DNA of 15,601 nt, taken from NCBI GenBank assembly GCA_045589455.1, contig JAZNPC010000059.1, forward strand, positions 1 to 15,601, in the 5' to 3' direction. Shown here one piece after another: positions 6,844 through 14,209 of this stretch. The position numbers and the translations under genes were made by a program. Position 1 is the stretch's first letter, and every line of letters starts with the position of its first letter. This DNA is from RGIG990 sp045589455 (lineage in GTDB: Bacteria; Verrucomicrobiota; Kiritimatiellia; RFP12; UBA3636). The notes under the pieces were generated by a model that did no database searches, was not told the origin of the DNA, and was given only the letters and a program-made list of their open reading frames with translations.

Positions 6844-8464
6844 TTTTTAGCTCGTAAATCTTAAGCTCTGTAAAGCACTGACCAAAGCTTGGCTCAACAG
6901 CAATAAGTTTATATTTGTTTTCTAAAACATCATAAAATTGTGCAACCAATTCATCTGGCGTACGCTCAGTTGAAGGACAAGAAATGGCAAAGCTATAACC
7001 ACTTACTACAACAAATGAATATTGCCCAGACTCTAAAGCATCTAGCATTGTATCTGGAGTATGAACCCTTCTTAAAGCAGCCTCTTCAGCAGATAATTCA
7101 TTAAACATACAAAATGGCCCAAGCTCTAAGCCTGGCGCAACTCTTCTTTGTGCTTCTACCGCTAAATATGCATCCTGTGTAAACAAAATAGCATCCTCTG
7201 GCAAGCGCTCTCTTAATCCTGCACCAACACGCTTTAGTTTTAGCACCTGTGGTTCATCCTGCATATCAAACCAAAAACGATCCTGACGCTCTAGAACCCA
7301 ATTCATACACATAGGAGAAGCCAAAGCAAATAGTCCTATGCACACAAATGACAATACCAAAAGACTACGATACCATGCCACATTGCGAGTTGCCATAGCA
7401 AATAAAACTGCAGATAAAATTGCAAGCAATGGCATACCAGGGGTCTGATAATCATCGTATGGGAATGGTGCTGTACCATGAATGAGTAATGTGGCTCCAA
7501 AAGCAAGTGCTATAATCAAAACAAAAATATGCTCTATTGATGTTGTGCTTGCCCAGCCAGCAAAGCGCTTTATTAATACACAAGCCTTACTCCCAGTAAG
7601 AGGAACTCTCGTATGATATTGACGGTGAGTTGTAAACCACACTATAAGCCCAGCAACTAAGGCTAGCGCAAACATAGGAAAATAAGCCTGCAATATGCGA
7701 GAGGTAAAGCCACCCATCAATACTACACGCTGGAAAAATCCTGGTGCCTCACGCTCCATATGGTAGGTTTGGCAAAATATAAAATTATCACCAGCTTGTA
7801 GTAGAACCGGAATAAAAATTATTCCTAGCATTATTGCTCCTGCTATACCAAAACGTAGCCAAGCAAAACGTAGCTCCTTACGTTTGTAAAAGACAAGCAA
7901 ACCAAAACCTACTGCAGCAAGAATCACTCCAAGAGATAGTCTTACTCCTGCCGCTAAAGCAAAAAAAGCTGCAGCAAATTCAAAGCTAAAACGCTTACGG
8001 CTAACTAATGCGAATACACCAGCTCCAACAAACAAACCAGCCAAGGCATAGGTTTTGGGAATAGCCGTAAAGTATGTATAAACTGGGCATAAGCCAAGCA
8101 ATGCCATAGTCATGATTGCTGCAGCACCCTTACGCCCTTTCGGTGCTAGGCAATATGAAGCCACGGTAAAAAAGAATATTCCTAGTATGCCTAGTATCGC
8201 TGAAAATATTCTACCTCCAAGAACACCCACTGGTGCCCATATATCACTAAACACTGCATAAAATTGAGGCAACACAGGAGCTTGAGTATATGCAAAATCC
8301 TTATATGGGACCATGCCTTGGGCGGTATTAATTGCAGATAGCAAATACCAGCCCTCATCTTGATTCAATGGCCCAAGCACAACATTAATAGCATATAGTG
8401 CTAAAAGACATAGCACTATAATACCACTGAACCAATAGTAAAAGGCTGTTTTTTTCTTTTCCAT
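6830..8464 (-). CDS. Multi-spanning glycosyltransferase, GT39/ArnT-like
   Basis: A 544-aa integral membrane protein. After an N-terminal helix (about 10-30) comes LNQDEGWYLLSA (33-44), an acidic Asp36-Glu37 pair in the first extracytoplasmic loop. This is where the GT-C transferases (PMT, ArnT and related GT39/GT83 families) carry their catalytic acidic residue. Roughly ten further hydrophobic helices run to about residue 375, followed by a soluble C-terminal part of about 160 residues. Such proteins use polyprenyl-phosphate sugars to glycosylate lipids or proteins on the outer face of the membrane; the donor and acceptor here are unknown. The start ATG is 5 nt after the kinase-like stop, and the 3' end overlaps the DUF523 gene by 14 nt. 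This packing ties it to the operon. Confidence 0.8.
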   Translation of the reverse strand: MEKKKTAFYYWFSGIIVLCLLALYAINVVLGPLNQDEGWYLLSAINTAQGMVPYKDFAYTQAPVLPQFYAVFSDIWAPVGVLGGRIFSAILGILGIFFFTVASYCLAPKGRKGAAAIMTMALLGLCPVYTYFTAIPKTYALAGLFVGAGVFALVSRKRFSFEFAAAFFALAAGVRLSLGVILAAVGFGLLVFYKRKELRFAWLRFGIAGAIMLGIIFIPVLLQAGDNFIFCQTYHMEREAPGFFQRVVLMGGFTSRILQAYFPMFALALVAGLIVWFTTHRQYHTRVPLTGSKACVLIKRFAGWASTTSIEHIFVLIIALAFGATLLIHGTAPFPYDDYQTPGMPLLAILSAVLFAMATRNVAWYRSLLVLSFVCIGLFALASPMCMNWVLERQDRFWFDMQDEPQVLKLKRVGAGLRERLPEDAILFTQDAYLAVEAQRRVAPGLELGPFCMFNELSAEEAALRRVHTPDTMLDALESGQYSFVVVSGYSFAISCPSTERTPDELVAQFYDVLENKYKLIAVEPSFGQCFTELKIYELKNEEK

Positions 8465-8469
8465 AAATA

Positions 8470-10509
8470 CTATTTCATGAATTCAGCAAAAGGTCTAATT
8501 GCCTTTAGCCTCTTATCATTTGTAAAACGAACAAAGTCCGCATGGTTATTTACGCGAATAGCCAAAAGAGCCTTTGTTATTAGCATCTCTTGAGAATTAT
8601 CTGCCGAGGACTTCAAAATTTCATACATCTCTTGATGAGTTGCTTTAGAGAGAGGGATTACATCCTTACGTGAATCTTTTGCGCCAACCTTACGCACATA
8701 ACAATGCAAACTGCCATTAGCGTAAGCATATGCCTTAACCTCTACAGTCTTTCCACAAATTGTTATTTTCTTAAAGGAATTTTGGGTTTGATTTACAAGG
8801 GTTAAACCAGTTGCTTCCTCTTCAGAAATAGCGGCATTAAGAATCTTATAAATTGCCCTCAACTCTGCACGATTAATTCCTGGTTTGCTAGAATTCGTAT
8901 CAAACAATGATTTAATAACTGGTAGTGCTTCAGCTATATTTTTTGTTTGCAATTCTGTGAATGCCTTAAGAAGTAATTGTTCACGAGCATTTTCATCAGA
9001 AACTTCATCTTGTTCTGAGGAACCTGTTGGTTGAGAAGCTGTAGAAGCACCAACTGGTGCTGATTCTACATCATTTTCAACGACCTCAAAGGTTTGAAAC
9101 TCTGATTGGGAATAATCAAATTCTTCTTCAGAAGGAGCGTCTACTGAAGCTGTTTGTTGTGGTGTATCGACAATCTCTTCTGCACCAGCTTTTATTTTAG
9201 CTTTTTTGTCTTTTCCCTTTCCATATGCTGGTCCAATAATGTTTACCGCAGCAAAAACAGAACCAACAATTATTCCCAAACAAAGCAGCAATGTGAAAAA
9301 GACAAATAAAGGATTTTTCTTTGTCGCTGTTGGTAGATACTTACTTTTGTTGCCAGCCTTAGGGATCTCATTCTTAGGTGCAGATTGAGCATTATTAGAT
9401 TTGATAGAAGCTGATTTTTGAGCTTTAGGAACAATAGGAGCAATGCTTGGCATCTGAGGAGCAGCTGGTGCTGGCTCCTGTGGGTTACGAATTGTTTCTG
9501 AATATGGAGTAAGACCAATTGGCTGGTTATTCACAGGGACAATTGGAACGATTGGAGTAATAATTTGTTTAACTGGCTCCACATCAGGCGTTATTGGAGC
9601 AACTATTGGAGCTACTAACCGCATCTGATCAATTGTGCTTCGAACGACTCCATTAGGAGGCACCATACGAAGAGGACGACTTGCTAAAATATGCTCAATA
9701 TCTTCAACAACATCTAACCACCATGCATAACGATCGTCTGGGTTCTTTGCCATCAAACGTGCTAGCAAATACACGACATCGTCAGACAAATTAGGATTTT
9801 TTGCTTTTGGGTTTGACAAATGGCCTGAACGCTGAAGCTCCAATATTTTCATTGGATCACGCTCCTCATCAAAAGGAGCCTTACCTGTGAGCATTTGATA
9901 AAGTGTTGCACCCAATCCATACATATCCGCATGAAAATCAATGCTTGGCAAGCAATCAATTTGCTCTGGCGCAGCATAGTTTGGTGTACCAACAATCATA
10001 CCATCATCAAAGGCAAGAGGATTTGATCCTGGTTGAACAATTGTGGCACTGTTAAAATTAAATATCTTTACATTTCCATCTGTATAAATACGAATATTAT
10101 CTGGCTTCAAATTTCGATGTACAAGCCCTGTTTGCTTCCAAGCAGCATCTAATGCAAGAGCGACCTCCTTAGCAATCTTCAACGCATCTCCAACAGAATA
10201 TACACCATTATCCTTTATTATGCGAGTAATTGAAGTACTGTCTGCATTTTCAAAAACGATATAAGGCTCACCTTCTTCTGTTTTTGAGATATCAATTACT
10301 GGTGGGAAATTGTTGTGCTTTAATCGAGAAATCGCGCGCGTAATTGTGGTGAAATGATTTACAAGATTTGGATCCGCAGCGGCCCTAGCCTTCATCACCC
10401 AAATACTAACATTTCTGTCCAATGAAATTTGACGAGCGGTCCAAATGGTTGTATCTGTTGTTCCACCAGCCTTCTCTAATATTTCATATCCTTCAATTTT
10501 GATTGACAT
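8470..10509 (-). CDS. Membrane-anchored Ser/Thr kinase homologue, probable pseudokinase
   Basis: A 679-aa PknB-type architecture: kinase fold about 8-275, Pro/Ile-rich linker (about 297-395), one transmembrane helix (about 399-425), then a roughly 250-residue extracytoplasmic part with an acidic Ser-rich stretch and a C-terminal globular region of no family I recognise. Retained features are Lys40 (WVMKA), Lys135 and Asn138 of the catalytic loop, GTPNYAAPEQ (174-183) and DFHADMYGLG (191-200). Lost features: the catalytic HRD is HRN (Asn133, codon AAT), DFG is NFN (Asn151, AAT; Asn153, AAC), and the glycine loop is degenerate (KAGGTTDTTIW). Phosphotransfer is therefore doubtful, and a scaffolding or sensing role is more likely. 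The ATG follows GAGGT. Start and frame are clear; function is inferred. Confidence 0.88.
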   Translation of the reverse strand: MSIKIEGYEILEKAGGTTDTTIWTARQISLDRNVSIWVMKARAAADPNLVNHFTTITRAISRLKHNNFPPVIDISKTEEGEPYIVFENADSTSITRIIKDNGVYSVGDALKIAKEVALALDAAWKQTGLVHRNLKPDNIRIYTDGNVKIFNFNSATIVQPGSNPLAFDDGMIVGTPNYAAPEQIDCLPSIDFHADMYGLGATLYQMLTGKAPFDEERDPMKILELQRSGHLSNPKAKNPNLSDDVVYLLARLMAKNPDDRYAWWLDVVEDIEHILASRPLRMVPPNGVVRSTIDQMRLVAPIVAPITPDVEPVKQIITPIVPIVPVNNQPIGLTPYSETIRNPQEPAPAAPQMPSIAPIVPKAQKSASIKSNNAQSAPKNEIPKAGNKSKYLPTATKKNPLFVFFTLLLCLGIIVGSVFAAVNIIGPAYGKGKDKKAKIKAGAEEIVDTPQQTASVDAPSEEEFDYSQSEFQTFEVVENDVESAPVGASTASQPTGSSEQDEVSDENAREQLLLKAFTELQTKNIAEALPVIKSLFDTNSSKPGINRAELRAIYKILNAAISEEEATGLTLVNQTQNSFKKITICGKTVEVKAYAYANGSLHCYVRKVGAKDSRKDVIPLSKATHQEMYEILKSSADNSQEMLITKALLAIRVNNHADFVRFTNDKRLKAIRPFAEFMK

Positions 10510-10545
10510 AACGTGCTACCTCAAATAATTGCTTTCAAATTCTTT

Positions 10546-11910
10546 TTACTCTGCTTCAGATTGCTGTTTTCTTCTTGTCTCTTCTACATATTCTTTATTA
10601 TATTCATAGCTAGAAACAGAAAACTTAAAAATTGTCTTATTTGTATATCTTTGGAATGGAGCTAATCTTGATGTACCAAGATGTGGGAGACGCTGCACAT
10701 CAATAGGTGCTTGTGTTTCCAAACAAAATGCTGTGCGTGGTTCATAATTGCAGCCTTTTGTGCCTAGCTTCTTATTTACAAAATTACCAGCATAAAATAC
10801 AATTGTCTGCTGGTCTGTGGCAATTTCAAGCTGACGTCCATTGTAAACATCCTTTGCTCTAGCAACCACTCTAAGAGAAGGATTGTCTCTATTGAAATAG
10901 CATAGAGGCATCGTATTATTGCCTTCATAAGGTTGCTCAGGCTCCACAAAGAAGCAATGATTTAATCCGTAATTGAACTGTATTTGCTCGGCTTCACTTT
11001 TAGAAGCCTGACTTATTGGACGGAAACCAGAACGGAAATCCAAATCTGTTCCAGCAACTGGAAGAAGCTTACCAGTAGGAATACCCTTAGCTTCAACCTC
11101 CATTACTCTATCGCACTTTAGTTGAACAAGAGTGTCCTCAATATTATTTGCTGTGCGACCCTCTTTAATTCCTCCAAGGTTAAAGTAGAAATGCTGAGTA
11201 AGATTACAGATGGTTGTTTTATCTGAAAATGCATAAAATTCAACCACAAGCTCTTGCTCATCTGTAAGCGAATACGCTGCAAAGGTCAACAAATTTCCAG
11301 GAAAGCCCTCTTCTCCATCTGGGCTAATGTAGTAGAACACAAGCTGATTATCGTTGTATGGGAATTTAGCTTTATCAAGAAGGTGCCACTTCTTTTTATC
11401 AAAGCCAAACGTACCACCATGAAGAGTTGCTTTTTTTGCCCAACCAAAATTTAAGGTTGTATTATATTCGTAGCCATCAAGTGTAAATTTGCCATCGCTA
11501 ATGCGATTTGCTACTCTGCCACAAATTGTTGAGATTTGGCCATCCTTAACATGATCCTCTGGCTTTTCAAATTCAAGAACCACATTCTCAAAAACTCCAG
11601 CTGCATCTGGCATTGTGAGCGACATTACTGCACAACCAAGGTTTGACATTTTAAGCACGCTACCCACCTTATTGGTTATTGCATAAATACTAACCTCTTT
11701 GGCTTCTCCTAAAGCAAGCGCACCTTCATGGATTACGAGCAACTCACAAACTTCACCAGTACAATTCCATTCTTCATGTTTAAATTCTTTTGATAGAAAT
11801 TCTGGTTCTGCTGGTGGAGTAAGATGTGAAGATTCAGCAATACAATGCGAGGAAGAACAAGCTATAAGCGCTCCTATCACAATGGTTACACAATTAAAGT
11901 TGGTACGCAT
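10546..11910 (-). CDS. Exported aldose 1-epimerase (GalM) paralogue, putative lipoprotein
   Basis: A GalM-fold mutarotase homologue, 454 aa from the ATG at 11908-11910, preceded by AGAGGA. The frame extends 11 residues upstream to an ATG with a poor ribosome site. The N-terminus is hydrophobic and ends in LIACSSS (15-21), which fits a lipobox with Cys18 and Ser at +2, so it is probably anchored in the outer membrane. A 50-residue extension with CTGEVC precedes the domain. GalM landmarks are GRVANRI (131-137), LHGG (His164), NLTQHFYFNLGG (His240) and FCLETQ (Glu398). The aspartate of the YDHNF motif is asparagine (Asn317, in GLNHCFF), unlike the neighbouring paralogue, so activity or specificity may differ. 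It lies 59 nt after the first GalM gene and 36 nt before the kinase homologue. Confidence 0.88.
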   Translation of the reverse strand: MRTNFNCVTIVIGALIACSSSHCIAESSHLTPPAEPEFLSKEFKHEEWNCTGEVCELLVIHEGALALGEAKEVSIYAITNKVGSVLKMSNLGCAVMSLTMPDAAGVFENVVLEFEKPEDHVKDGQISTICGRVANRISDGKFTLDGYEYNTTLNFGWAKKATLHGGTFGFDKKKWHLLDKAKFPYNDNQLVFYYISPDGEEGFPGNLLTFAAYSLTDEQELVVEFYAFSDKTTICNLTQHFYFNLGGIKEGRTANNIEDTLVQLKCDRVMEVEAKGIPTGKLLPVAGTDLDFRSGFRPISQASKSEAEQIQFNYGLNHCFFVEPEQPYEGNNTMPLCYFNRDNPSLRVVARAKDVYNGRQLEIATDQQTIVFYAGNFVNKKLGTKGCNYEPRTAFCLETQAPIDVQRLPHLGTSRLAPFQRYTNKTIFKFSVSSYEYNKEYVEETRRKQQSEAE

Positions 11911-11969
11911 TTTATTTATTCCTCTCGCAATTGTATTTTTCATTTGTTTACTTTTCTATTATCAGCAAG

Positions 11970-13010
11970 TTAATCTTCTACAGTATAAAACTGATAAATT
12001 GTTGTGGACTGATATACCTCACCTGGGTTTAGGCGAATTGATGGGAAGCTAGCCTGATTTGGAGAGTCTGGTGCATGCTGAGTTTCTAAGCAGAAGCCCA
12101 TACGCTTACCATAGCCACGACCACCCTTACCGATAACCTTCTTTGCATTTAGGAAGTTGCCTGTATAGAACTGAACACATGGCTCTGTTGTCCATGTTTC
12201 CATCTGGCGGCCACTCTCTTCATCCTCAACAACTGCGCATAGAGAAAGATTTGCGCCAGCTGGCTTGCTGATAACAAAGTTATGGTCATAGCCACCTGCG
12301 ACCTGAATTGCTGGATGCTTTGCATTTACACGCTCACCAATTGTATGAGGAGTAATAAAATCAAGTGGAGTGCCATGAACAGGAAGAACCTTGCCATTAG
12401 GAATTAGGCCTGGACCAACGTCTGTATAGCGATCACAGAATAGCTGCACTAGATGATTATCTACAGGCTTCTTTGCTCCGTTGAGATTAAAGTATGCATG
12501 GTGTGTTAGATTTACAACTGTTGGAGCATCTGTCATTGCCCAATACTGAATGCGCCATGCATTTGTGTTCTTCAAGGTGTAAACAACACGAACAAAAAGA
12601 TTACCAGGGAAGCCACCCTCACCGGCTGGGCTCAAGCGTGTAAACTCAATTGATGGGCCATCTGGCGAATCAAACTGGCGTGCATCCCAAATTACTGAAT
12701 CATAGCCACCATCACCACCATGTAAGCAGCACTTTGTTGGCTTTTTACCTGAATTTAGTGCAAGCTTATATTCTTTACCATCGAGAGAGAATTTTCCATC
12801 TGCAATACGATTTCCTACTCGACCGATAAGAGCGGAAATATATCCATCCTTTAGGTGGTCCTCAGGCTTATCAAATTCAAGAACTACATTTTCAAATTTT
12901 CCATTTCTATCTGGCACTGTTAATGACATTACTATGCCACCAAGGTTAGACACCTTCATTGTCATGCCATTTTCGTTTTTTAGAGTAAAAATCTGAGGTT
13001 TTGCTGCCAT
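11970..13010 (-). CDS. galM: Aldose 1-epimerase (galactose mutarotase)
   Basis: Interconverts alpha and beta anomers of aldoses such as galactose or glucose; 346 aa, normal for GalM and without a signal peptide, so probably cytoplasmic. The frame is open to an ATG at 13115, but the ATG at 13008-13010 has AAGGAGA 6 nt upstream and yields the expected MAAKPQIFTLKN start. Landmarks are GRVGNRIADGKF (63-74), LHGG (His97), NLTHHAYFNLNG (His171), YDHNFVI (Asp242) and FCLETQ (Glu309). All four residues used for catalysis and sugar binding in the Lactococcus enzyme are present. It is the first gene of an operon with a second GalM paralogue, a kinase homologue and a glycosyltransferase. The sugar is unknown, and no galactokinase or other Leloir gene is nearby. 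Confidence 0.93.
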   Translation of the reverse strand: MAAKPQIFTLKNENGMTMKVSNLGGIVMSLTVPDRNGKFENVVLEFDKPEDHLKDGYISALIGRVGNRIADGKFSLDGKEYKLALNSGKKPTKCCLHGGDGGYDSVIWDARQFDSPDGPSIEFTRLSPAGEGGFPGNLFVRVVYTLKNTNAWRIQYWAMTDAPTVVNLTHHAYFNLNGAKKPVDNHLVQLFCDRYTDVGPGLIPNGKVLPVHGTPLDFITPHTIGERVNAKHPAIQVAGGYDHNFVISKPAGANLSLCAVVEDEESGRQMETWTTEPCVQFYTGNFLNAKKVIGKGGRGYGKRMGFCLETQHAPDSPNQASFPSIRLNPGEVYQSTTIYQFYTVED

Positions 13011-13047
13011 AAAATTCTCCTTTAAATATAATGCTTTTTCTTTAATT

Positions 13048-13080
13048 ATTATAATAGCAAAAACGCCACCCAAAAAACAA
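13048..13080 (-). promoter_or_regulatory. Candidate promoter of the galM operon
   Basis: The minus strand carries TATTATAAT (13048-13056), containing TATTAT and a perfect TATAAT, about 38 nt before the ATG. The -35 is weaker: TTGTTT (13075-13080) is 18 nt from TATTAT. The -10 is convincing and the -35 less so. Confidence 0.5.
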
Positions 13081-13120
13081 TGAAAAATAAACCAAATTAA
13101 ACAATACAACAGCAACTATT

Positions 13121-13170
13121 AACAATGGCTAGAACGATGGCTAAGGCGACGGCTAGAAGTGCGAAGACGT
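13121..13170. repeat. Degenerate 12-nt tandem repeat
   Basis: Three consecutive 12-mers, AACAATGGCTAG (13121-13132), AACGATGGCTAA (13133-13144) and GGCGACGGCTAG (13145-13156), share the core RAYGGCTAR and are followed by a more diverged AAGTGCGAAGAC. The patch is richer in GC than its surroundings and lies between the omp-like terminator and the galM promoter. No gene is supported in it. Confidence 0.6.
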
Positions 13171-13185
13171 GGGGGCTATAAATGC

Positions 13186-13215
13186 AAAAGGGTGAAGCTT
13201 TCGCCCCACCCTTTT
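13186..13215 (-). terminator. Rho-independent terminator of the barrel-protein gene
   Basis: On the minus strand AAAAGGGTGGGGC pairs with GCTTCACCCTTTT (13 pairs, two of them G-U) across a GAAA tetraloop (13199-13202). The 3' arm ends in TTTT. It begins 28 nt beyond the stop codon. Confidence 0.85.
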
Positions 13216-13242
13216 AATAGATTCATTTATTCTAATTAGGAA

Positions 13243-14007
13243 TTAGAAATCAAAGCCATAGCTTGCGCCATAAACGAAATCTGCTACAGGATCACCATAA
13301 ATATCCTCGTCGATTTCCTCAAACCACTGAGCATATACAGAGAAACCATAGCCTTCAAGAGCTAGCTTAACATTCCAGTTGCTCCAGCCATCGTCACCAT
13401 TGTCATCAGCCTTGTAGAATAGCATACCTCTAGCTGAAGCTTCGATATCATCTGTAATGTTACCGAATACTGTGATAGCTGGCATAAAACGAAGATCCTT
13501 CTCTGCAGGACCTGTTAGCATCCACTCTACCTCAAAGCTTGCCTTTACGTTGTCGCAAATAGCCTGAGAAACTGTAACCTCTAGAAGATCCTCGCTCTCC
13601 TCACCCTCAATCTTATCTGGATAAGCCCATGTTGTCAAAGCAATTGAGTAACCAAAACCATTATCATAGTCCTGTGCATGAATCAAAGATAGATCGATCT
13701 CTGCGAAACCAGAATCATGGTACATATTTTTATATGCATCATTTTCAGTTGTATAAACTGCCCACATACTAAATTCCATTGGTAGCCAACCCCATAGATT
13801 ACCACCAACACCTGCACATGGCTGGAAGTTTAGAGCATCTGTTGTAGCATAGCCACTACCAGAAATACATGCGCTAGCAACATCTAATGATGCGTAGCCA
13901 TATACGCCATAATCCTTCTCTTCTTGAACAACGACATCATCTGCCATAGCAAATGAAGCAACTGCGGATAGAGCAACTGCGGACAATACGATTTTTGATT
14001 TTAACAT
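13243..14007 (-). CDS. Secreted outer-membrane beta-barrel-like protein, unknown function
   Basis: A 254-aa protein with a clear Sec signal peptide: basic MLKSK, hydrophobic VLSAVALSAVASF, and a predicted signal peptidase I cut after AMA (20-22), before DDVVV. The mature part is acidic and rich in aromatic and glycine residues, with alternating hydrophobic/polar stretches such as YGVYGYASLDVASA and FSVYAQWFEE. It ends YGASYGFDF with a terminal Phe, the usual ending of BAM-inserted barrels. I infer a small outer-membrane porin-like protein; no specific family is recognised. The start ATG follows AAGGAAGGA at slightly long spacing. It has its own promoter region with a palindrome, and a strong terminator, so it is probably monocistronic. 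Confidence 0.78.
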   Translation of the reverse strand: MLKSKIVLSAVALSAVASFAMADDVVVQEEKDYGVYGYASLDVASACISGSGYATTDALNFQPCAGVGGNLWGWLPMEFSMWAVYTTENDAYKNMYHDSGFAEIDLSLIHAQDYDNGFGYSIALTTWAYPDKIEGEESEDLLEVTVSQAICDNVKASFEVEWMLTGPAEKDLRFMPAITVFGNITDDIEASARGMLFYKADDNGDDGWSNWNVKLALEGYGFSVYAQWFEEIDEDIYGDPVADFVYGASYGFDF

Positions 14008-14041
14008 TGTGTGTGTATCCTTCCTTTGTTTTGGTAGAATT

Positions 14042-14047
14042 GTTATA
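14042..14047 (-). promoter_or_regulatory. Candidate -10 element of the barrel-protein promoter
   Basis: TATAAC on the minus strand lies about 35 nt upstream of the ATG. No good -35 is seen 16-18 nt further up; instead a perfect palindrome fills that space, which would suit an activator-dependent or repressor-controlled promoter. Confidence 0.45.
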
Positions 14048-14061
14048 GCAAATGATTTGCT
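14047..14061. promoter_or_regulatory. 15-bp palindromic operator-like site
   Basis: AGCAAAT (14047-14053), a central G, and ATTTGCT (14055-14061) form a perfect 7+1+7 palindrome. It abuts the candidate -10 of the barrel-protein gene and occupies the spacer region. The size and position fit a dimeric transcription-factor site. Confidence 0.55.
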
Positions 14062-14148
14062 GTAGATTTAATTAAAGATAATTTAGGACAATCTATAGAA
14101 AAAATCAATCTTTTTTTTTATAAAAATTAGGCTTTCTAGATACAAGAA

Positions 14149-14176
14149 GGGGCGTGTGGCTTGCACCACACACCCC
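14149..14176 (-). terminator. Rho-independent terminator of the pilin-like gene
   Basis: On the minus strand GGGGTGTGTGG pairs with CCACACGCCCC (11 pairs, one G-U) around a 6-nt loop (14160-14165), followed by TTCTTGT. It begins 34 nt past the stop codon. Confidence 0.82.
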
Positions 14177-14209
14177 ATCACACAACACAAAATTCTTCTT
14201 TTTATGGTT

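Noticed and set aside
11911..11943. Upstream ATG of the second GalM gene
   Set aside because: Poor ribosome site compared with AGAGGA before the ATG at 11910; the longer n-region remains possible but less supported.
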